A stretch of DNA of 64,000 nucleotides from Streptomyces lincolnensis (lineage in GTDB: Bacteria; Actinomycetota; Actinomycetes; Streptomycetales; Streptomycetaceae), in contig NZ_CP016438.1 of assembly GCF_001685355.1 (NCBI RefSeq), positions 4,960,001 through 5,024,000 on the forward strand. The letters are read 5' to 3'. Position 1 is the stretch's first letter. Each line of letters opens with the position of its first letter. The position numbers were made by a program, and so were the translations under genes. The notes under the pieces are model-generated. The model was not told where the DNA came from, did no database searches, and saw only the letters and a program-made list of their open reading frames with translations. Below, piece by piece: positions 32,945 through 40,226 of the stretch.

Positions 32945-34291
32945 GTGGACCTGCATATAGAAGCCGGGGCCGGTGAAGGGCGTCGTGCCGGGCTAGAGAG
33001 GGCTCTGCGCGACGCCGTGCGCGAGGGGCGGCTCACCACCGGCACCCGGTTGCCCGCCACCCGGCGGCTCGCGGAGGAGCTGGGGGTTTCCCGGGGGACC
33101 GTGAAGGCGGCCTACGACCAGCTGGTGGCCGAGGGGTATCTGACCGCTCAGCAGGGGTCGGGGACGCGGGTCGCCCCGCTGCCCGCCCTCGACGCCGAAC
33201 CGCCGGAGGCGTCCGCACGCGCGCGTGTGCCGCGTTTCGATCTGCGGCCCGGGAGCCCGGATGTGGGGGCCTTTCCGGCGGCGGCCTGGCTCAGGGCGTT
33301 GCGCCGGGTCGTCGACGCCGTGCCGTCCGCCGCCTACGACTACGGCGACCCCCGGGGACGGATCGAGCTGCGGACCGCGCTGTCGGGGTACCTCGGGCGG
33401 GCCCGGGGAGTCGTCGCGCCGCCCGAGCGGATCATCGTGACCTCCGGGTATGTGCAGGGGCTGGCGTTGCTCACACGGGTGCTGGGCGGGGCCGAGATCG
33501 CCATGGAGGATCCCGGGCTGCCGTTCCACCGGGAGGTCGTGCGGCGCGGCGGCGGGCGGGTGGTGCCCGCACCGGTGGACGAAAAAGGCGTACGGGTCGA
33601 GGAGTTGGGGGCCTCGGCGGCCGTCGTCGTCACCCCCGCCCACCAGTACCCGACCGGCGGGACGCTCCACCCCTCGCGGCGGCGGGCGCTGACCGACTGG
33701 GCACGCGCGCGTGGGGCGCTGGTCGTCGAGGACGACTACGACGGGGAGTTCCGCTACGACCGGCAGCCCGTCGGCGCGCTCCAGGGGATGGCGCCGGGGC
33801 AGGTCGTCTACCTGGGAACGGCGTCCAAGACCCTCGGGCCGGCGCTGCGGCTCGGCTGGATGGTGCTGCCGGCCGACCTGGTCGACGCGGTGGCCGACGC
33901 CAAGCTGCACAGCGACCACCACACCGAGTCCCTCGGCCAGTTGGCGCTCGCCGAGCTGATCGGCACTCATGCCTACGACCGTCATGTGCGCGCGAGCCGG
34001 CTCAGGTACCGCAGACGCCGGGACCGGCTCGTGGAACGGCTGGGGGCGCGGCGGCGCGTGCGCGGGATCGCGGCCGGGCTGCACGCGCTGGTGGAGGTCG
34101 AGGACGAGGCGGCGGTGCTGGAGCGGGCGGCGGCCGCGGGGCTCGCGGTGGGGCGGCTCGGGGAGCACTGGCACACCCCCGGCGCCGAGGGGCGGCCGCA
34201 GGGACTCGTCGTGGGGTACGGGACGCCTCGGGAGCGGGCGTATCCGGAGGCGTTGGAGGCCCTGGGAAAGGTGCTGGACGCCGGGCTCTGA
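32945..34291 (+). CDS. MocR-type regulator (GntR HTH + PLP aminotransferase fold)
   Basis: A 448-residue MocR/PdxR-like regulator. The N-terminal GntR winged helix (about 5-75) has LPATRRLAEELGVSRGTVKAAYDQL. The C-terminal aminotransferase class I/II fold (about 95-445) has TPAHQYPTGG, VVEDDYDGEFRYD and the PLP-binding lysine in YLGTASKTLGPALRLGW. MocR proteins bind direct repeats and respond to PLP or amino compounds. It is followed after 97 bp by an MFS gene whose promoter region carries two CTGATTGGG direct repeats, a strong candidate target. GTG start after GAGGGGGA. Confidence 0.88.
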   Translation: MDLHIEAGAGEGRRAGLERALRDAVREGRLTTGTRLPATRRLAEELGVSRGTVKAAYDQLVAEGYLTAQQGSGTRVAPLPALDAEPPEASARARVPRFDLRPGSPDVGAFPAAAWLRALRRVVDAVPSAAYDYGDPRGRIELRTALSGYLGRARGVVAPPERIIVTSGYVQGLALLTRVLGGAEIAMEDPGLPFHREVVRRGGGRVVPAPVDEKGVRVEELGASAAVVVTPAHQYPTGGTLHPSRRRALTDWARARGALVVEDDYDGEFRYDRQPVGALQGMAPGQVVYLGTASKTLGPALRLGWMVLPADLVDAVADAKLHSDHHTESLGQLALAELIGTHAYDRHVRASRLRYRRRRDRLVERLGARRRVRGIAAGLHALVEVEDEAAVLERAAAAGLAVGRLGEHWHTPGAEGRPQGLVVGYGTPRERAYPEALEALGKVLDAGL

Positions 34292-34317
34292 GAGCACGGC
34301 GGCGGTCCGCCAGGCCG

Positions 34318-34350
34318 CTGATTGGGCCAAGGAAAGGGCCTCTGATTGGG
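34318..34350. promoter_or_regulatory. MocR binding-site candidate (direct repeats)
   Basis: CTGATTGGG occurs at 34318-34326 and again at 34342-34350, 24 bp apart in the same orientation. The downstream copy ends just upstream of where the -35 of the MFS promoter should be. Direct repeats on the same helical face (about two turns) are typical of MocR targets. Confidence 0.55.
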
Positions 34351-34375
34351 TCTGCCCTGCGGCCCATTGCGCTTC

Positions 34376-34381
34376 TAGGGT
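34376..34381 (+). promoter_or_regulatory. leaderless-type -10 of the MFS gene
   Basis: TAGGGT followed by 7 nt and the ATG at 34389. No ribosome-binding site and no good -35 are present, in keeping with an activator-dependent, leaderless transcript. Confidence 0.5.
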
Positions 34382-34388
34382 CGTCAGC

Positions 34389-35609
34389 ATGACGAACTCC
34401 CTCGTCCCGCCCGCGGGGCCGCAACGCGTCCTGGCCCTGGCCCAGTTGGCCAACTCCGTCGGTGACGGCGCCTACTACGTGACCTCGGCGCTCTACTTCA
34501 CCCACGTCGTCGGGCTCGCCCCCGCGCGCGTGGGGCTCGGTCTCACCCTCGGGTGGGCGGTCGGCTCGCTGGTGGGGGTACCGCTCGGGCGGCTCGCGGA
34601 CCGGCGCGGGGCGCGCGGTACGGCGGTGCTGCTGGCGCTGGCCACCGGGCTCGCGGTGGCGTCCTTCCTGGTCGTGCGGGACTTCGTGCCCTTCGTGCTG
34701 GCAGCCTGCGCCTACGCATCCGCCCAGTCGGGGCTGGCCGCCGCCCGGCAGGCACTGCTCGCCGGGCTGGTGGGCGCCGGGGAGCGGACCGGGCTGCTGG
34801 CGCATCTCCAGGCGACGCTCAACGCCGGGCTCGCGGTGGGCGCGGGGCTGGGCGGGCTCGCGCTGAACGCCCGCACGGAGGCCGCGTATCTCGGGGTGTT
34901 CGCGCTGGACGCGGTGAGTTTCCTGGTGTGCGCGGGGCTGCTGACGCGGGTGCCGGCGGTGCGGGCGCGGGTCCCGGAGAAGCGGCACGGCGCGAGTGTG
35001 GTCCGCGACCGCCCGTACGTCCTGCTCACGCTGCTCAACACCGTGCTCCTGCTGCGGATGCCGCTGCTCAGCCTCGGGCTGCCGTTGTGGATCGCGGGGC
35101 GCACGGACGCGCCCGCCTGGCTGGTCTCCGTGCTGTTCGTGCTCAACACCGGGGCCGTGATGCTGTTCCAGGTGCGGATGGCGCGCGGGATCAGGGGACG
35201 CGCGTCGGCCACGCGCGCGGTGCGGCGGTCGGGGTGGGTGATGCTGGCGGCATGCGCGGTCTTCGCGCTGTCGGCGGGTGCCTCGCCGTGGGTGGCCGTG
35301 GCCGTTCTGACGGTGGGCGCGGTGCTTCAGGTGATCGCCGAGATGGGGCAGTCGGCGGGTTCCTGGCAGCTGTCCTTCGAGCTGGCGCCGGCCGAGCGGG
35401 TCGGCGAGTACCAGGGGTTCTTCGGCACCGGCGTGACCGTGGCCCGCACGCTGGGTCCGCTGGTGCTGACCTCGCTGGTGATGGGGTGGGGGACGCCCGG
35501 GTGGCTGCTGCTGGGCGTGGCGACGCTGGGAGCGTCGTACGCGATGGGCCCGGCGACGCGCCGGGCCGGCGAGCGGGTCGATCCCGGGCGGCCCGTGCCG
35601 GTGGGCTGA
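34389..35609 (+). CDS. MFS transporter, probable MocR target
   Basis: A 406-residue major facilitator with about 12 hydrophobic helices. Motif A-like loop GRLADRRGARGTAVLLAL (about 66-83) and the second-half start PYVLLTLLNTVLLLRMP are visible. The closing helices contain FGTGVTVARTLGPLVLTSL. Substrate unknown; location next to a MocR regulator suggests an amino- or vitamin-like compound, which is inference. It probably has a leaderless message. Its stop codon is 13 bp from that of the convergent CitG-like gene, with no terminator between them. Confidence 0.83.
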   Translation: MTNSLVPPAGPQRVLALAQLANSVGDGAYYVTSALYFTHVVGLAPARVGLGLTLGWAVGSLVGVPLGRLADRRGARGTAVLLALATGLAVASFLVVRDFVPFVLAACAYASAQSGLAAARQALLAGLVGAGERTGLLAHLQATLNAGLAVGAGLGGLALNARTEAAYLGVFALDAVSFLVCAGLLTRVPAVRARVPEKRHGASVVRDRPYVLLTLLNTVLLLRMPLLSLGLPLWIAGRTDAPAWLVSVLFVLNTGAVMLFQVRMARGIRGRASATRAVRRSGWVMLAACAVFALSAGASPWVAVAVLTVGAVLQVIAEMGQSAGSWQLSFELAPAERVGEYQGFFGTGVTVARTLGPLVLTSLVMGWGTPGWLLLGVATLGASYAMGPATRRAGERVDPGRPVPVG

Positions 35610-35621
35610 CCGGTGGACGGC

Positions 35622-36461
35622 TCAGGCCGCCCGCGCCGGTGAAGCGGCCCGCACCGGGACGGAGTCCAGGAAGAGCGCCCCCGCCAGCAGGCCGGCGCTC
35701 CCCCGTGGGCTCCACGCGTGCGCGTGCAGGTCCGTGTCGAGGGCGTCCAGGGCCCGGCGGCCGGGCTCCGTCGCCGTACCGCCCGCCTCCAGGACCGCGC
35801 GGGCGCCCGTCTGGACCCGGCGCAGGCCGAGGGGGCCCGCGGTGTACAGGAGTTCGGTGTCCTGGAGGGTGGACATCACGGTGAGCAGGGCGTCGAGGCG
35901 GGCCTCGGCCTCCGTGGCGCCTGCCGAGCGGGCGGCGGTGAGCGCGTCCCACGCCCTCCGTACGTGCGGGAACCCGGCCCGTGCCTCGCCCCGCGCCCCG
36001 GCGGCGCCGTACCTGGCGGACACCGAGGAGCCGCGGGAGGGCCTGCGCGGGGCGCGCCGGTCGGGGTGCGCGGCGATCCGCTTGGCCGTCGCGGCGACGT
36101 CCCTCGGGGCCGCCCGCGGATCGAGCGCGGCGGCCGCGACGAGCAGGCCGAGCGCCCACAGGGCACCCCGGTGGCCGCCCCCGGCGAGGCCCACGGAGTG
36201 CTCGGTGCACCGGCCGATCGCGCCCAGTTCGGTGCGGAGCCGGGGCGTGGGCTCGCCGGTGCGACGGGCGGCGGCGGCCATGGCGGCGAGGCCGGGCGCC
36301 AGTGCCTTGGCCGACCAGCGCAGCGCACGGTGGTCCCTCCGGGTCGTACGGGCGTTCAGGTCGCGCGGATCCGGCAGGCCGGGCTTGGGAGCGAGCTCCA
36401 GTTGCCCGGTCAGCGCGTCCACGGCGGCCTGCGCCAGCGCGTCGTCCGCACGGCTTCTCAC
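35622..36461 (-). CDS. CitG/MdcB-like triphosphoribosyl-dephospho-CoA synthase family protein
   Basis: A 279-residue protein resembling the CitG family (PF01874), which makes the prosthetic-group precursor of citrate lyase and malonate decarboxylase. Recognisable elements: ELAPKPGLPDPRDLNA (about 22-37, equivalent to KPGLVDxxNxG), GGGHRGALWALGLLVAAAA (about 93-111), TLQDTELLYTAGPLG (about 197-211), and GLLAGALFLDSVP near the end. The usual Asp and Lys residues are partly changed. No citrate lyase or malonate decarboxylase genes are near, so the target is unknown. Possibly repurposed. Confidence 0.72.
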   Translation of the reverse strand: MRSRADDALAQAAVDALTGQLELAPKPGLPDPRDLNARTTRRDHRALRWSAKALAPGLAAMAAAARRTGEPTPRLRTELGAIGRCTEHSVGLAGGGHRGALWALGLLVAAAALDPRAAPRDVAATAKRIAAHPDRRAPRRPSRGSSVSARYGAAGARGEARAGFPHVRRAWDALTAARSAGATEAEARLDALLTVMSTLQDTELLYTAGPLGLRRVQTGARAVLEAGGTATEPGRRALDALDTDLHAHAWSPRGSAGLLAGALFLDSVPVRAASPARAA

Positions 36462-36583
36462 GGCTGGTTTCCCGTCATGGCCGGGACGTTAGGCGGGCCG
36501 GCCCTCAGGAACCTGAGCCGCAGCTGTGCGAGAGGTAGGAATGCTCCAGGCGCGCGTGCCCGGCGGGCTCGCGCGAAGCGTCA

Positions 36584-37048
36584 CTACACCGCCATCAGCG
36601 GCGCGTCCTTCTTCCACTTGAGGATCTTGTCGAAACTGACCACCGCGCCGCGCCGGCCGGGTTTGTTGCCGATGTGGACGTGGTCGGCGAGCTCCTGGAT
36701 GAGACCGAGGCCTCTGCCGTTCTCGTCGTCGTCGGCCGCGAAGCGGACCGGCTGGGGGACCTGGGGCGCTTGGGCGCGGGCGAACCCCGGGCCCGAGTCG
36801 GTGACTTCGATACGGCACTTCTCGCCGTCGAGGTAGGCGGTGACCCGGTACGCCTCCGACGGACCGCCCGGCCCGGAGGCCCCGCCGTGCTCGACGGCGT
36901 TCGCGCAGGCCTCGCTGAGGGCCACGGAGAGGTCGTAGGAGATGTCGGGATCGACTCCCGCGGTCTCCATGGTGCCGAGCAGCAGGCGCCGCGCGAGCGG
37001 CACGCTCGCGGCCTCACGCCGCAGATGGAGTGACCACCAGATGCTCAT
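36584..37048 (-). CDS. RsbW-like ATP-binding (HATPase) regulator
   Basis: A 154-residue single-domain HATPase_c protein. The N-box is LSVALSEACANAVEHG (about 41-56), the G1 box IEVTDSGPGF (about 79-88), and the G2 box DENGRGLGLIQELADHV (about 106-122). It is the classic anti-sigma kinase size and has all ATP-binding boxes intact. GHKL kinases of this type phosphorylate STAS-domain antagonists and bind sigma-B-like factors. No sigma factor or STAS gene is adjacent. It is divergent from the membrane-protein gene of the copper block. Confidence 0.87.
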   Translation of the reverse strand: MSIWWSLHLRREAASVPLARRLLLGTMETAGVDPDISYDLSVALSEACANAVEHGGASGPGGPSEAYRVTAYLDGEKCRIEVTDSGPGFARAQAPQVPQPVRFAADDDENGRGLGLIQELADHVHIGNKPGRRGAVVSFDKILKWKKDAPLMAV

Positions 37049-37170
37049 GCTCCAGCCTCCCGGCCGCGGCTCGACATACCGTTACGTATTGCCGCGCGTG
37101 CCCCGGTGTAAGCACATAGTTGACGTGATGCCGCCCATACGGGCGATGTGCCGGGGGTGCCGATCGGTGT

Positions 37171-37186
37171 ACGTGGGGCACCACGT
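37171..37186. promoter_or_regulatory. candidate operator ACGTGG-N4-CCACGT
   Basis: A perfect 6+6-bp inverted repeat with spacer GGCA between the HATPase gene and the membrane-protein gene. The regulator is unknown. Confidence 0.4.
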
Positions 37187-37203
37187 GGCAGAGGTGGCCT
37201 TCC

Positions 37204-37215
37204 GGCCGTACGGCC
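37204..37215. promoter_or_regulatory. candidate operator palindrome
   Basis: GGCCGTACGGCC is a perfect 12-bp palindrome 63 bp before the membrane-protein start and 18 bp beyond the other inverted repeat. Confidence 0.35.
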
Positions 37216-37278
37216 CGTACGTCATCTTGCGGACCTGCCGTATGGCGTCCATAAGGCCAGTGCGATGATTGGCCCGCC

Positions 37279-38145
37279 ATGACTGCCCCCCACACGCGCT
37301 CCGGAGGAGATCTCCGGGTTCTGCGGGCCGCGGTGTTCGCCGCGGTCTGCGTCGTGCTGGCCGCGGCCGGTCATGCGCTCGCCTCCTGCGCCACCATTCC
37401 GCTGTGGACGCTCGGCGCGGGCTTCCTGGGGACCGTCCTGCTCGTGGTACCGCTCGCCGGGCGCACCCGCTCGCTGCCCGGCATCGCCGCCCTGCTCACG
37501 GTCGGACAGACCGCGCTGCACGTGGTGTTCGGGCTGGGGCAGCACGGTACGACGGCGGCCGCGGCCACGGGGTCGGCGGTCAGTACGGCGGCCGGTGCCG
37601 CCCCGGTGTCCGACGCCGCGCTGGTCGCGCAGGCCGCGCGGCTCATCTGCGGGACCACCGCGGCGGCCATCAGCCCCGCGCAGGCCCAGCGGATCCTCAC
37701 CAACGCGCGGATCCGACCGATCAGCGGCACGGACGTAGGCGGCACGGGCATCGGCTCCGCGCACCACCCGGCGGACGCCATGTCCACCGCCGTGGGCTCC
37801 CCGCTGTCGGCTCTGCCGTCCCTGCCGATGCTGCTGGGACACCTCCTCGCGGCCGTCGCCACCGGCTGGCTGCTGCGGCGCGGGGACCTGGCCCTGCTGC
37901 GGCTCGTCGAACTGTCGGCCTACTCGGCGCATTCGGTCGCCGAGGGGGCGCTCGTACGGTCCCTGCGCGGAGCGCTCGCGCTGGTGCGCGCCCTGCGTGC
38001 CGGGCTGCCGGGCACGCCCGAGGCCGGTCCGCGGCCGCCGCGCACGGCCCTGCTCACGTCGCCGGCACCCCGTACCACCGCACTCCAGCACTCGGTGATC
38101 CGGCGCGGCCCGCCCGGCCCCGCCGCGCTCTCTCTCGCCGCCTGA
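37279..38145 (+). CDS. membrane protein at the head of the copper block
   Basis: A 288-residue protein with about four hydrophobic segments: AAVFAAVCVVLAAAGHALA (near 17-36), WTLGAGFLGTVLLVVPLAG, IAALLTVGQTALHVVFGL, and MLLGHLLAAVATGWLLRRGD (near 188). A small conserved-looking motif, LGQHG, follows the third helix, and HALASC is in the first. Similar proteins sit beside YcnI and Sco genes in other streptomycetes as far as I recall. A role in copper delivery is inferred only from position. 144 bp separate it from the ycnI-like gene. Confidence 0.65.
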   Translation: MTAPHTRSGGDLRVLRAAVFAAVCVVLAAAGHALASCATIPLWTLGAGFLGTVLLVVPLAGRTRSLPGIAALLTVGQTALHVVFGLGQHGTTAAAATGSAVSTAAGAAPVSDAALVAQAARLICGTTAAAISPAQAQRILTNARIRPISGTDVGGTGIGSAHHPADAMSTAVGSPLSALPSLPMLLGHLLAAVATGWLLRRGDLALLRLVELSAYSAHSVAEGALVRSLRGALALVRALRAGLPGTPEAGPRPPRTALLTSPAPRTTALQHSVIRRGPPGPAALSLAA

Positions 38146-38289
38146 CGCGACACGACCCGCACCACTCCACCGCTGTGGAGAAGGGCCGCAGTCGCGCGGC
38201 ACGCGCGTGTGCCCACGTCCCCGAATGATCGGTCCCACCGGCGCACGCGTACCCCTTCTCATCACCTGTACCGAAGTGGAGTGCTGTTC

Positions 38290-39024
38290 ATGAAGGCCTC
38301 TCGACTCGCCGCCGCCGGCGCCGTCGCCGCAACCGCCGTCGTCGTCCTGTCCTCTCCCGCGTTCGCGCACGTCACCGTGCAGCCCGAGGGCGCCGCCGCC
38401 AAGGGCGGTTACGCCGTCGTCGACTTCAAGGTCCCCAACGAGCGCGACGACGCCTCGACCACCAAGCTGGAAGTCAACTTCCCGACCGACCACCCGCTCG
38501 CCTCCGTGATGCCGGAGCCGGTGCCGGGCTGGAAGATCGAGATCACCAAGTCCAAGCTGGCCAAGCCCGTGGAGGCGCACGGCAAGCAGCTCACCGAGGC
38601 CGTCACCAAGGTCACCTGGACCGCCGACGGCAAGGGCATCGAACCCGGCTACTTCGAGAAGTTCCCGGTCTCCGTCGGCGCGCTGCCCGAGGACACCGAC
38701 ACCCTCGTCTTCAAGGCCCTCCAGACGTACTCCAACAAGGAGGTCGTGCGCTGGATCGAGGAGCAGAAGAAGGGCGACGAGGAACCGGAGAACCCGGCCC
38801 CGGTCCTGGAACTGGCCGCCGCCTCCGAGGACGGCCACCACGGCTCCTCGGCGACCGACAAGGCCGCCGACCCCGCCTCCGCCGAGAACGCCTCCGCCTC
38901 GACCGCCGCCCCCGCCGACTCCAGTGACACCACCGCCCGCGTCCTGGGCGTGGTCGGCATCGTCGTCGGCGTCGTCGGGGTGGCCTACGGCGTGCTCGCC
39001 GGCCGTCGGCGCACTGCCGCCTGA
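38290..39024 (+). CDS. YcnI-family copper-binding membrane-anchored protein
   Basis: A 244-residue protein (DUF1775). The signal peptide ends at SSPAFA-HVTVQPEG, leaving an N-terminal histidine as in known YcnI proteins, where it coordinates Cu(II) in a histidine-brace site. The domain (about 28-165) is followed by an acidic/serine/alanine linker and a C-terminal transmembrane helix (VLGVVGIVVGVVGVAYGVLAG) with RRR anchor. It is the extracytoplasmic partner of the downstream Sco, PCu(A)C and CopC/D proteins. ATG after AGTGGAG. Short gap of 80 bp to sco. Confidence 0.88.
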   Translation: MKASRLAAAGAVAATAVVVLSSPAFAHVTVQPEGAAAKGGYAVVDFKVPNERDDASTTKLEVNFPTDHPLASVMPEPVPGWKIEITKSKLAKPVEAHGKQLTEAVTKVTWTADGKGIEPGYFEKFPVSVGALPEDTDTLVFKALQTYSNKEVVRWIEEQKKGDEEPENPAPVLELAAASEDGHHGSSATDKAADPASAENASASTAAPADSSDTTARVLGVVGIVVGVVGVAYGVLAGRRRTAA

Positions 39025-39104
39025 GCCCCTTTCCGCTCCATGTGACGTGCACCGGGAAGCGCCCCCGGTGCACGTCGGAACACTGACATCCGGGACTTTT
39101 CTCT

Positions 39105-39761
39105 ATGCGTAAGAAGACGTTCGCAGCGGCCGCACTCCTCGCCGCCGCCACCCTCACCCTCTCCGCCTGCGGAAGCGGCGGCGAGGACAGCGGCTCACCG
39201 GTCTCCGTGGTCTCCGAGGAGCCCGGCTCCGACAAGGCCGCCACGGTCCTCGACCAGCCGTTCGAGAAGCCGGACCTGGTCCTCACCGACACCCAGGGCA
39301 AGAAGTACGACCTCCGCGCGGCGACCAAGGGCAAGCCGACGCTGCTCTACTTCGGCTACACCCACTGCCCCGACATCTGCCCGACGACGATGAGCAACAT
39401 CGCCGTCGCCAAGAAGCAGTTGCCCAAGGCCGAACAGGACGAACTCCAGGTCGTCTTCGTCACCACCGACCCGGCCCGCGACACCCCGGCCGAACTCGGC
39501 AAGTGGCTCAAGGGCATCGACCCGACGTTCGTCGGCCTCACCGGCAGCTTCGCCACCATCCAGTCCAGCGCCCGCACCCTCGGCATCTCCATCGAGCCGA
39601 CGCACAAGGACAAGAACGGCAAGGTCGTCTCCATGCACGGCACCCAGGTCGTCGCCTTCTCCCCGAAGACCGACGCCGGGTACCTGCTCTACGGCGAGGA
39701 GGCCACGGTCGACGACTACACCAAGGACCTGCCCAAGATCGTCAAGGGGCGGACCCCGTGA
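39105..39761 (+). CDS. sco: Sco1/SenC-type copper chaperone lipoprotein
   Basis: A 218-residue thioredoxin-fold protein. Lipobox LSAC at residues 18-21, after a short hydrophobic signal, anchors it outside the membrane. Copper/redox motif YTHCPDICPTT (CxxxC, about 91-101) and the distal His in VVSMHGTQVVAF (about 180) are the expected ligands. Sco delivers copper to cytochrome oxidase CuA and, in S. lividans, influences maturation of a radical copper oxidase. Its stop overlaps the next gene's GTG (GTGA), so the two are coupled. Confidence 0.93.
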   Translation: MRKKTFAAAALLAAATLTLSACGSGGEDSGSPVSVVSEEPGSDKAATVLDQPFEKPDLVLTDTQGKKYDLRAATKGKPTLLYFGYTHCPDICPTTMSNIAVAKKQLPKAEQDELQVVFVTTDPARDTPAELGKWLKGIDPTFVGLTGSFATIQSSARTLGISIEPTHKDKNGKVVSMHGTQVVAFSPKTDAGYLLYGEEATVDDYTKDLPKIVKGRTP

Positions 39762-40213
39762 GGCGTACGGCCGTCTCCGGCGTGCTGCTGACCGGGGCCC
39801 TGGTCCTCACCGGCTGTTCCGGCTCGGGCGACGGGGGCACCGACGGCGGGGGCATCTCCGTCTCCGGCGCCTACATGCCGCAGCCGGTGTCCGACATGGC
39901 CGCGGGCTTCCTCACGATCGCCAACGACAGCGGCACGGCGGACGCACTGACCTCGGTGACCAGCGACGACGGCCAGGTCACCATGCACGAGACGAACGGC
40001 GGCGCGATGGCGGAGGTGTCCCGCTTCTCCGTCCCGGCCCACGGTCGACTCGTGTTCAAGAGCGGCGCCAACCATCTGATGTTCGACAAGCTGAAGCACA
40101 AGCCGAAGCAGGGCCAGACGGTCACCGTCGAGCTCCACTTCTCCGAGTCCGACCCCGTCGTCGTGAAGATGCCGGTGAAGTCGGCGACGTACGTCCCGAA
40201 GACCGGACACTGA
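39758..40213 (+). CDS. PCu(A)C copper chaperone lipoprotein
   Basis: A 151-residue lipoprotein with lipobox LTGC (residues 17-20). The PCu(A)C domain (PF04314) shows the H(M)x10MxxHxM-like features VTMHETNGGAMAEV and GANHLMFDKLKH, which bind Cu(I) through Met and His. It passes copper to Sco or directly to oxidase. It starts at a GTG inside the stop of sco. The genus equivalent is called ECuC in S. lividans. The 13-bp gap to the CopC/D gene suggests one transcript. Confidence 0.9.
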   Translation: MRRTAVSGVLLTGALVLTGCSGSGDGGTDGGGISVSGAYMPQPVSDMAAGFLTIANDSGTADALTSVTSDDGQVTMHETNGGAMAEVSRFSVPAHGRLVFKSGANHLMFDKLKHKPKQGQTVTVELHFSESDPVVVKMPVKSATYVPKTGH

Positions 40214-40226
40214 GGGAGGGACCACC

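Noticed and set aside
38146..38289. CsoR-type copper operator before ycnI
   Set aside because: I found no GGGGTAT/ATACCCC-type dyad in this spacer, so copper control there is unsupported.
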